From: an uncultured Dysgonomonas sp. | Lineage (GTDB): Bacteria > Bacteroidota > Bacteroidia > Bacteroidales > Dysgonomonadaceae | Length of the DNA stretch: 5,678 bases | NCBI GenBank assembly: GCA_945292135.1 | Contig: CALYRA010000108.1 | Span: 1-5,678 of the forward strand | Direction of reading: 5' to 3' | Shown here: positions 1 through 5,396 of the stretch, piece after piece | Position numbering within the stretch: position 1 is the stretch's first letter | Layout: every line of letters starts with the position of its first letter | Program-made: the position numbers and the translations under genes | Notes under the pieces: model-generated | Told to the model about the DNA's origin: nothing | The model's database searches: none | Seen by the model: only the letters and a program-made list of their open reading frames with translations

Positions 1-783
1 AGTATTCGTTTTGACAGATATCAGGATGTGGAATCAAATTATATGCAATCAGCTTGGTCTCCAAAATTAGGTGTTGTATATCAGTTTGTTGAAGATAAGG
101 CTTCGCTGTTTGTAAACTATCTGAATGGATTTAAGAATGTCGGACCACGTGAAGGAAATGCTGATGGCAAGCTCATGTCTTTTAATCCCGAACATGCGTT
201 TCAATGGGAAGGTGGGTTTAAACTTGAGTTTTTTGATCATCGTTTAAATAGTACCATCAGTGTTTATCACATAAAAGTTAAAGACAGAATACGCTCTGTT
301 AAAGCTCCTACCGGTTCAGCCGTAGATTATTATAGCGTTCAAGATGGAGAGCAGGTAAGTAAAGGTTTTGAAATTGATTTAATAGCGAATCCTATATCAG
401 GAATGAATGTCATTGCCGGTTATGGCTACAACAGTAATAAATACACTAGAGCGGATAAGGATGATTTAAATAAAAGGGATCCGGGAACTCCAAAACACGT
501 AGCAAATTTTTGGATCAGCCAAAAACTAACGGGAGGACAATTTAAAGGTTTAGGAATTGGGGTAGGAGGCAACTTTGCCAGCAGTAGTTTTGTTGATTCG
601 AAAAATAAATATACCGTATCAGGATATGGTAAATTTGACGTTTTGTTGTTTTATGAATATGAAGGATTTCATATTGGACTAAAGATGAACAATATCACTG
701 ACAAGAAATATTTTATAGGCGATTACTATGTAGAACTTCAGAATCCTCGGGAGTTATTAGGTAGCGTGTCATATAAATTTTAA
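1..783 (+). CDS. TonB-dependent siderophore receptor, C-terminal part (5' end outside window)
   Basis: Outer-membrane, TonB-gated receptor that would import ferric siderophores into the periplasm. The frame is open from base 1 without a convincing start, so only about the last 260 residues are present; the GTG at 28 is an internal codon. What is visible is beta-barrel: alternating amphipathic strands with turns rich in Asn, Gly and Asp, typical barrel phrases (SPKLGVVYQF, SKGFEIDLIANP, GTPKHVANFW, MNNITDKKYF), and a terminal SVSYKF ending in Phe, the usual outer-membrane insertion signal for the BAM machinery. The GTPKH and NNITDKKYF elements are characteristic of the FhuA/FhuE/FecA-like siderophore receptor class rather than SusC. 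The plug domain and TonB box lie upstream of the window. It is followed on the same strand after 70 bp by an exported esterase, which supports an iron-siderophore role. The exact substrate cannot be read from this fragment. Confidence 0.93.
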   Translation, partial: SIRFDRYQDVESNYMQSAWSPKLGVVYQFVEDKASLFVNYLNGFKNVGPREGNADGKLMSFNPEHAFQWEGGFKLEFFDHRLNSTISVYHIKVKDRIRSVKAPTGSAVDYYSVQDGEQVSKGFEIDLIANPISGMNVIAGYGYNSNKYTRADKDDLNKRDPGTPKHVANFWISQKLTGGQFKGLGIGVGGNFASSSFVDSKNKYTVSGYGKFDVLLFYEYEGFHIGLKMNNITDKKYFIGDYYVELQNPRELLGSVSYKF

Positions 784-800
784 ATAGAATTATAAATTTG

Positions 801-837
801 TAAGGTCATTCCGTAAATATCTTTCGGTTTGACCTTA
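801..837 (+). terminator. Inverted repeat between receptor and esterase genes
   Basis: Perfect 8-bp arms TAAGGTCA (801-808) and TGACCTTA (830-837), with a possible inner CCG/CGG pairing. It begins 18 bp after the receptor stop codon and ends 16 bp before the esterase ATG. There is no T-run after the 3' arm, so it is not a classical intrinsic terminator. It could attenuate read-through, stabilise the receptor mRNA 3' end, or be an operator. Confidence 0.45.
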
Positions 838-853
838 TCAATTTAAAAAATAA

Positions 854-1921
854 ATGAAAAAAATAACATTATTATTAACGCTAATTCTTGTTTCTATCAC
901 AACAAAAGCCCAAGAAGATATAATTATAGGTGAAAAGTTTACGATACATTCAGACATAATGAATGAAGATAGAACATATTTGGTATATCTTCCCGATAGT
1001 TATAAAGAGCCCGATTACGGAAAGGCTTATTATCCGGTAATATATGTACTTGATGGAGAAACTAATTTTTTGACGACGGTAACCATTCAAAAGACTTTTA
1101 CTCGGGGAATGTATAATACTATGCCCGAATGTATTGTCGTGGGTGTGGTAAATACAAATAGGACAAGAGATATGACGCCCTCCAAAGCGGTTTGGTTATA
1201 CAATGATAAGGAACTGTTTGCAGATAGTGGAGGCAGTGAATATTTTACTGATTTCCTGACAAAAGAACTGCGTCCTCTAATTGAGACAACATATCGTACA
1301 AACGGATATAATATGCTGGTAGGACATTCTTTCGGAGGGTTATTCGCAATGAATACGCTTGTACATCATACAAATACATTCAACGCTTATATCGTATTGG
1401 ATCCTAGTCTTTGGTGGGATAATAGAAAAGTATATAACGAAGCAAAAGAAATATGGAGCAATACAAACTTTGAACAACGAAGTCTGTATATAGCTATGGC
1501 AAATAATAAATACAAAACGGATGAAGAACAGAAACATTCGAAAACAATAAAAGAATTTTGTGACGGTATACTATATTCAGCTCCGGAAAATAAATTAAAT
1601 GTTAACTGGAAATTCTTTGAATCCGAAGATCATGGAACAATTCTGATGCCAGCTATATTTGATGCCTTTCGTACTATTTTTGAAGGAATAACTCTCCCAG
1701 TAAAGGAAATCCCTTCAAATCCTCAAATTATATGGAAGAAATATGATAAATTATCACAAAGATTAGGATATACATTTATTCCCGATGAAGTTTTGCTTGA
1801 CAATATTGGCAATTATGCTATAACGGTCGGAGAAAAAAACGGAGCAAAAGAGATATTTAAATACGAAAAGAAATATTACCCCGATAGTAAAAAAGCTTCG
1901 GATAATTTATCGTCCCTTTAA
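854..1921 (+). CDS. Exported alpha/beta-hydrolase, Fes/IroE-like siderophore esterase family
   Basis: Predicted periplasmic serine esterase of the esterase-D/COG2819 type; relatives hydrolyse ester bonds, including those of ferric tri-catecholate siderophores to release iron. Residues 1-20 form a signal peptide (KK, then a Leu/Ile/Thr-rich core, ending KAQ with cleavage likely after Ala19 or Gln20). The nucleophile motif GHSFGG is at residues 157-162, with Ser159 central. The family's LDPSLWW element follows (Asp183 in LDP), and His260 in SEDHGT is the likely catalytic histidine. About 65 residues after the hydrolase core (from about 290) are helical and tetratricopeptide-like (YDKLSQRLGY; KYEKKYYPDS), as in many Bacteroidota relatives. 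The ATG at 854 has an A-rich leader and no Shine-Dalgarno. It is co-directional with the TonB receptor, so a siderophore hydrolase is favoured; a general esterase is the alternative. Confidence 0.88.
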   Translation: MKKITLLLTLILVSITTKAQEDIIIGEKFTIHSDIMNEDRTYLVYLPDSYKEPDYGKAYYPVIYVLDGETNFLTTVTIQKTFTRGMYNTMPECIVVGVVNTNRTRDMTPSKAVWLYNDKELFADSGGSEYFTDFLTKELRPLIETTYRTNGYNMLVGHSFGGLFAMNTLVHHTNTFNAYIVLDPSLWWDNRKVYNEAKEIWSNTNFEQRSLYIAMANNKYKTDEEQKHSKTIKEFCDGILYSAPENKLNVNWKFFESEDHGTILMPAIFDAFRTIFEGITLPVKEIPSNPQIIWKKYDKLSQRLGYTFIPDEVLLDNIGNYAITVGEKNGAKEIFKYEKKYYPDSKKASDNLSSL

Positions 1922-1983
1922 TTCTCTTAAAAAAGAAACTTTCAAAAATATCAATTTTTTACAGAAGATAATAATATAATAAA

Positions 1984-2016
1984 AATAGAGATTAGTCAAA
2001 AAAGACAATCTCTATT
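1984..2016 (-). terminator. Terminator-like stem-loop between convergent genes
   Basis: Ten-bp arms AATAGAGATT (1984-1993) and AATCTCTATT (2007-2016), extended by a GTC/GAC pairing across a bulged A, with an A6 loop (T6 on the minus strand). On the minus strand the 3' arm runs into TATTTTTATTATATT, a U-rich tract suited to terminating the RING/TerD gene, whose stop codon is 13 bp before the stem. On the plus strand the following bases are less T-rich, so termination of the esterase transcript here is plausible but weaker. Confidence 0.75.
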
Positions 2017-2029
2017 CTTAAGATATAGT

Positions 2030-4273
2030 TTAATCAATAAGCAGTTTTGTGACAGCTGCCGTATTCATAGCCCATTGCAAGGTATATACTTCGTCAGCTT
2101 CGGGAGTGTCTGTCAATTCTATATTCTGAGCATAAGCTTTGATGGTCAACAGTCTACCGATAGTTGTTTTACTATTTAGATTATTTATCAAAGCTTCCAA
2201 CCCTTTTGCTCTCATATTAGCAACTGTTTTTCCTTCGAAAGGCATTTCCAACCAAATGATTTCTCTCTTCTGTACATCAAGTACTCCAAATACGAGACCT
2301 TTAGTCAAGCCTTGTGTAATTCTAACCTGATGTTGAACACAAGAAGGATCATAAGCTACCCCTTTTTTCTTAGAGATTTTCATCGGATATTCTGAATTCA
2401 TCCAACCTACAACCATATTTGGAGATATAGCCCCATTGCTATAAGCGTTGCAAGTAAAAGCTACATAACGGGCTTCTGCTAAGATCAATTCATTTATATT
2501 CAAGTTTATATATTCCGCTGTACCAATCTGATCCGGTATGCTTCGTATATCGCCGCTATGTACAGCTCCTGTTGCTTCCAATTGATAAAAGGAACAGATT
2601 TCAGACTTTCGCTGATAATCGAAAGCTATATAACAGCTTAAATCCATATCTAAATGTTGAGCCGGCAAACCTTTACCCCATTGCATGAAGAGGCGGACAG
2701 TATCTCCTTCTACAGGGAAACGCGTACCCAATAAGGCGCTAGACATATCCTGTACAGTATCGCTTCGGTCGCCTATTGACAAAGGTATATTAAACAATTG
2801 AGGTTCGATATACATTGTTTTGCTATCGGTAGGTATTTTGGCGAACTTTTCGGCAATAATATTTACAGAAAGGTTTTCTATTTTATCTACAATATCTTTG
2901 AGTTGTTCTTTGCTATAAAGTCCAAGGAACTTATTAGCCTCTACCATTTTATTTGTCCCGCCAAGAGGTTTTACGCTTCTCTTTTGAGTCGGATCAAAAT
3001 AATTTGAAGCATACATATTCAACGTAAACACCAAACGCGCAGGTATTTTATCTATTATTTGACTGAATGCCATCAATGTTTCATCGACGCCAAACCAAAG
3101 AATATTGGCAAATAAAGAACGGGCAAACAATCCGGGGCGTTGTTTCAGCAAAGCAAATGTTTTCTCACTATCCATTTTCAGGCGATAGCGATCTACATCA
3201 CCTTGCCAAACTTCATATCCCTGATTGTAGAAAACATCCATTAATTCTTTCAGTTTTTCGAAACCGGGTTTGGAAGCATATTCAGCCAAACGGAGCGCGC
3301 GGATAAAGCGAACCCACATTCCACGTTTAGGGTGCATTGTCTCACAGGCTTTTTCGGTAAGCATCTCCATATTATTGAGCCATGTGGCTACCATACGGCA
3401 TTGTGCGCGGGTATATTTCAGTTTTAACGCGGCTTTTACATCATCTTTAGCTTTTAGTGACCAGTTAAGACTCGGTATTATATGCGCATTGTTTCGAGCA
3501 GTTCGGCTGATTATGGTTTTGGGTTCTACAATCTGAAGAAATCCTGTTTTCTTATACCATAAGTATCGAAGGATGTCATTTGGAGACGAAAAGTATTGCT
3601 GAGCTTTTTCTCCTTCGCCTTTTTCTATCAACAAGTCTATTACCATCATCATGGTTTCTTTTATGATTATTTGCGCGCTTGGTAATGGCAACTCATTAAT
3701 TAATATTTTTAAGCTTTCGACTTGTGTCGCATCTAATGCTGTACGTGATTCGAGCAAATCCTTGAAGAATTGATTCAGATCATCTTCCGTCCACAATTCC
3801 AATACTTTCAATTTACTTCCTTGTCCGTAATTTTCAATCCGGGCAAATTCAAAAGGTGTTCCACAAAACGGACAACCGTTATATCTTTCAAGTGGGAAAG
3901 TATTATCAGGAATTAAATGTCCACAAGCTAAACGCTTTCCTTTATTTATTTTCAGCGTATTTGCAAAAAATGTGATAAGGTGATCGATTTGGGATTCACC
4001 GGTTGGCGTGTTCCATCCTTTTACCAATGGAGCCCAATTCTGTTTTGTGCCGGTAACTTCGCTCAGGTAATCAAATACCTTCAGTTTATTGCTTGGATTT
4101 ACGTTATCTAATGCCTGTAGCAATTTTTCCGAAACCGTATATCCCAGTTTTCGGATGTTAACCAGAAATTCTAACGAACTTTTCGATGCAATTTTGTTTT
4201 CGTTCGTGATGTCTTCTTTCGGAACATAAATAGCTCCTTGTCTTACTGATACGTTTAGCAAGTTAGTTTTCAT
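2030..4273 (-). CDS. RING-like / TerD-like domain protein (MXAN_6230/SCO0854-type)
   Basis: A 747-residue, probably cytoplasmic protein; no signal peptide or membrane segment is visible. In order: an N-terminal region (1-110); a compact zinc-site signature with Cys117, His119, Cys134 and Cys137 (ACGHL ... GCPFCGTPF), matching a degenerate RING or zinc-ribbon knuckle; a long helical middle (about 160-480) rich in Leu/Ala/Lys that could form a helical-repeat superhelix; and a TerD-like beta domain (about 505-680) with DMDLSCYIAFD (542-552) and HSGD (572-575), corresponding to the DLDASAFLL and SGDN elements of TerD calcium-binding proteins. The acidic run after SGDN is weak, so calcium binding is uncertain. 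From recall, this layout matches the MXAN_6230/SCO0854 RING family, associated with Ter stress systems. The ATG at 4273 has an A-rich leader without Shine-Dalgarno. Its promoter-proximal DNA carries a tRNA-like RNA on the same strand. Biochemical activity is unknown. Confidence 0.8.
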   Translation of the reverse strand: MKTNLLNVSVRQGAIYVPKEDITNENKIASKSSLEFLVNIRKLGYTVSEKLLQALDNVNPSNKLKVFDYLSEVTGTKQNWAPLVKGWNTPTGESQIDHLITFFANTLKINKGKRLACGHLIPDNTFPLERYNGCPFCGTPFEFARIENYGQGSKLKVLELWTEDDLNQFFKDLLESRTALDATQVESLKILINELPLPSAQIIIKETMMMVIDLLIEKGEGEKAQQYFSSPNDILRYLWYKKTGFLQIVEPKTIISRTARNNAHIIPSLNWSLKAKDDVKAALKLKYTRAQCRMVATWLNNMEMLTEKACETMHPKRGMWVRFIRALRLAEYASKPGFEKLKELMDVFYNQGYEVWQGDVDRYRLKMDSEKTFALLKQRPGLFARSLFANILWFGVDETLMAFSQIIDKIPARLVFTLNMYASNYFDPTQKRSVKPLGGTNKMVEANKFLGLYSKEQLKDIVDKIENLSVNIIAEKFAKIPTDSKTMYIEPQLFNIPLSIGDRSDTVQDMSSALLGTRFPVEGDTVRLFMQWGKGLPAQHLDMDLSCYIAFDYQRKSEICSFYQLEATGAVHSGDIRSIPDQIGTAEYINLNINELILAEARYVAFTCNAYSNGAISPNMVVGWMNSEYPMKISKKKGVAYDPSCVQHQVRITQGLTKGLVFGVLDVQKREIIWLEMPFEGKTVANMRAKGLEALINNLNSKTTIGRLLTIKAYAQNIELTDTPEADEVYTLQWAMNTAAVTKLLID

Positions 4274-4308
4274 AACTAATATTTTTTTGATTAATAAATA
4301 TGGTAATT

Positions 4309-4354
4309 GAGAGGCTGTTTACATTCAGGTATAAGCTTTTGAAGTAAGCCTCTC
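4309..4354 (-). promoter_or_regulatory. Leader stem-loop between tRNA-like RNA and RING/TerD start codon (copy A)
   Basis: Arms GAGAGGC (4309-4315) and GCCTCTC (4348-4354) continue inward as TTAC/GTAA and TTC/GAA with small bulges, giving about 14 bp around a 14-nt loop. It starts 14 nt after the tRNA-like RNA ends and finishes 35 nt before the ATG. No U-run follows on the minus strand, so an intrinsic terminator is unlikely. A 5'-UTR stability, processing or regulatory element is more likely. It is identical in copy B. Confidence 0.6.
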
Positions 4355-4368
4355 TTAACCATTATTTG

Positions 4369-4563
4369 TGGGGCAGGCCGGATTCGAACCAGCGACCGAG
4401 GGATTATTAATCCCAGAAGTAAATTCCGGTTGACCTGATTGGTAATTTTAAAGCAATCGGGATTCGAATCAAAGGATTCGGAATAGAATAGAAGTATGCC
4501 TTAATTAACCGGTTTTTCAGGTAATCTCGGAATTTCTTGCTCTACCGACTGAGCTACTGCCCC
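4369..4563 (-). ncRNA. tRNA-like RNA with 122-nt structured insert (copy A)
   Basis: On the minus strand: acceptor GGGGCAG (4563-4557) pairs perfectly with CTGCCCC (4376-4370), with A73 at 4369. U8A9, a D arm GCTC/GAGC with loop AGTCGGTA (G15, G18, G19, A21), an anticodon arm GGGA/TCCC with 7-nt loop TTAATAA, C48, and a T arm GCTGG-TTCGAAT-CCGGC all sit at canonical spacing. Extra sequence (4537-4416, 122 nt) is inserted exactly between positions 26 and 27; without it the molecule is 73 nt. The insert opens with a helix AAGAAATTCCG/CGGAATTT(A)CTT (4538-4528 with 4428-4417; position 26 can join it), then ACCTGA/TCAGGT (4522-4517 with 4438-4433), then weaker hairpins. No CCA is encoded. It is co-directional with, and 95 nt upstream of, the RING/TerD gene. 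Whether it is charged or processed is unknown. A decayed tRNA is the main alternative, but intact stems in both copies argue against it. Confidence 0.78.
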
Positions 4564-4568
4564 AAGAT

Positions 4569-4642
4569 CAGAAACAGATAATTGTAAAAGTAAGTTACTA
4601 TATCAAGTGCTTTGGAAGTAACTCTTACTTGACCTGTTTCTG
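4569..4642 (-). ncRNA. 74-nt long-stem hairpin upstream of tRNA-like RNA (copy A)
   Basis: On the minus strand CAGAAACAGGT (4642-4632) pairs with ATCTGTTTCTG (4579-4569): 11 bp with one G-U. An asymmetric internal loop (CA opposite a long UUACAAUU-type strand) follows, then AAGTAAG/CTTACTT, then a variable apical part. It ends 5 nt before the tRNA-like acceptor stem, so the two may be one transcript or processing partners. The stem bases are kept in copy B while the apical bases change. The strand is inferred from the neighbouring tRNA-like RNA; a plus-strand transcript would also fold. Confidence 0.6.
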
Positions 4643-4693
4643 TTTATTTTAATATATTAAAGATCGTTTGATGATGTAAAGTAAAATACTCGG

Positions 4694-4712
4694 TACGCAA
4701 CCTTTATGCGTA
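4694..4712. promoter_or_regulatory. Inverted repeat TACGCA-N7-TGCGTA (copy A)
   Basis: Perfect 6-bp arms (4694-4699 and 4707-4712) around a 7-bp spacer. Together with flanking bases it forms one of the best conserved blocks in an otherwise diverged AT-rich upstream region, about 50 bp upstream of the hairpin RNA on the minus strand. The GC-rich arms stand out in this AT-rich DNA. It could be an operator or a short RNA hairpin; no T-run follows on either strand. Confidence 0.5.
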
Positions 4713-4721
4713 ATTCGTTTT

Positions 4722-4868
4722 TTATAATTTAATTTGATAATATTTTTTAATTATAGCTTCAAATTGATAAAATATGGATAGGAAATACATGATCTCTTAA
4801 TTCTTCAGAAACTATGTATTACGGTTTTTGGATATCAGCCCAAAATCCTGACATATTTTCTTATACAA
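4722..4868 (-). pseudogene. Decayed 3'-end remnant of the upstream reading frame (copy A)
   Basis: Read on the minus strand, this stretch resembles the C-terminus of the frame at 5397-5678: FEAIIKKYYQIKL here versus FEAIIKKNYKIK there, preceded by YF(L/P) and, further up, YKKIC versus FKKIC. In-frame stops and frame changes between these blocks show that it is not translated as one protein. It abuts the duplication junction at about 4866, so it is what was carried along when the locus duplicated. Confidence 0.6.
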
Positions 4869-4869
4869 T

Positions 4870-4950
4870 TTAGTTTTCGTTCGTGATGTCTTCTTTCGGA
4901 ACATAAATAGCTCCTTGTCTTACTGATACGTTTAGCAAGTTAGTTTTCAT
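4870..4950 (-). pseudogene. Truncated duplicate of the RING/TerD gene 5' end (26 codons)
   Basis: The ATG at 4950 and the next 25 codons are identical at the nucleotide level to codons 1-26 of the intact gene (MKTNLLNV ... DITNEN). Codon 27, AAA (Lys) in the intact gene, is TAA here because of a single A-to-T change (plus-strand position 4872 versus 4195) next to the breakpoint. The result is a 26-residue frame with the same leader and start context as the full gene, so it may still be translated. It ends well before the zinc-binding cysteines and would lack any recognisable domain. Confidence 0.8.
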
Positions 4951-4985
4951 AACTAATATTTTTTTGATTAATAAATATGGTAATT

Positions 4986-5031
4986 GAGAGGCTGTTTACA
5001 TTCAGGTATAAGCTTTTGAAGTAAGCCTCTC
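4986..5031 (-). promoter_or_regulatory. Leader stem-loop (copy B)
   Basis: Exact duplicate of the stem-loop upstream of the RING/TerD gene, here preceding the truncated 26-codon frame. There is no base change between copies. Confidence 0.55.
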
Positions 5032-5045
5032 TTAACCATTATTTG

Positions 5046-5235
5046 TGGGGCAGGCCGGATTCGAACCAGCGACCGAGGGATTATTAATCCCAGAAGTAAA
5101 TTCCGGTTGACCTGATTGGTAATTTTAAAGCAATCGGGATTCGAATCAAAGGATTCGGAATAGAAGTATGCCTTAATTGACCGGTTTTTCAGGTAATCTC
5201 GGAATTTCTTGCTCTACCAACTGAGCTACTGCCCC
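5046..5235 (-). ncRNA. tRNA-like RNA with 117-nt structured insert (copy B)
   Basis: Same architecture as copy A: acceptor GGGGCAG (5235-5229) with CTGCCCC (5053-5047), A73 at 5046, D, anticodon and T arms unchanged, and the insert stem unchanged. It differs from copy A by one D-loop base (AGTTGGTA, position 17), one base in the apical part of the insert (5179), and loss of one of two GAATA units. None of the differences falls in an acceptor, D, anticodon, T or main insert helix. It is 74 nt longer at the 5' side if the adjoining hairpin is part of the same transcript. Confidence 0.78.
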
Positions 5236-5240
5236 AAGAT

Positions 5241-5314
5241 CAGAAACAGATAATTGTAAAAGTAATCTACCTTAAAGAGTGTGTTGGAAGTATCTCTTAC
5301 TTGACCTGTTTCTG
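5241..5314 (-). ncRNA. 74-nt long-stem hairpin (copy B)
   Basis: Same length and same basal 11-bp helix (5314-5304 with 5251-5241) as copy A, with AAGTAA/TTACTT above the internal loop. About 10 of some 38 apical bases differ from copy A without any gap, so the outer stem is conserved and the tip is free to drift. It lies 5 nt upstream of the copy-B tRNA-like RNA. Confidence 0.6.
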
Positions 5315-5365
5315 TTTATTTTAATATATCAAAGATCGTTTGATGACGCAAAGGAAGATACTCGG

Positions 5366-5384
5366 TACGCAACCTTTATGCGTA
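5366..5384. promoter_or_regulatory. Inverted repeat TACGCA-N7-TGCGTA (copy B)
   Basis: Identical to the copy-A element including its 7-bp spacer. It lies 12 bp beyond the stop codon of the upstream minus-strand reading frame and about 50 bp before the hairpin RNA. Position and conservation suit a regulatory site for the RNA locus; a 3'-UTR hairpin of the upstream gene is the alternative. Confidence 0.5.
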
Positions 5385-5396
5385 ATTTGTTTTTTA

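Larger units (their letters stand above)
4189..4865. repeat. Tandem duplication, copy A (proximal, 677-bp period)
   Basis: Copy A runs from within codon 29 of the RING/TerD gene, through its leader, the tRNA-like RNA, the 74-nt hairpin and the inverted repeat, to a decayed remnant of an upstream reading frame. It aligns to copy B at a constant offset of 677 until a 5-bp indel near 4481-4490, after which the offset is 672. From 4189 to 4564 there are only three substitutions plus that indel (about 375 bp). From about 4590 onward divergence rises sharply. Homology stops abruptly to the left of 4189. Confidence 0.9.

Noticed and set aside
1340..1537. Minus-strand open frame inside the esterase gene
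   Set aside because: It is antisense to a well-supported gene, is rich in Phe/Ile/Cys as expected of an antisense shadow, and has no recognisable motif.
2139..3536. Several plus-strand open frames inside the RING/TerD gene
   Set aside because: All are antisense to a 747-codon gene with clear domains, overlap each other, and show no plausible start context or motif.
4416..4537. Insert as a group I or group II self-splicing intron
   Set aside because: At 122 nt (117 in copy B) it is too short for a group I core, it is not in the anticodon loop, and no group II domain V signature is visible.
4369..4563. tmRNA (ssrA) or a T-box leader
   Set aside because: A canonical D arm and a full anticodon arm are present, there is no tag-peptide frame, and the length is far below about 350 nt. 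No T-box AGGGTGG-type sequence is present.
4369..4642. Firm identification as a YrlA/Y RNA
   Set aside because: The module order is not that of YrlA as I recall it, and the resemblance of the stem to the Ro-binding consensus is loose. No Ro (TROVE) gene is seen in the window. Kept only as an analogy.
5236..5396. A clear minus-strand promoter for the RNA locus
   Set aside because: TTTG words and AT-rich boxes exist, but none fits the Bacteroidota -33/-7 pattern at proper spacing, so no promoter is annotated.
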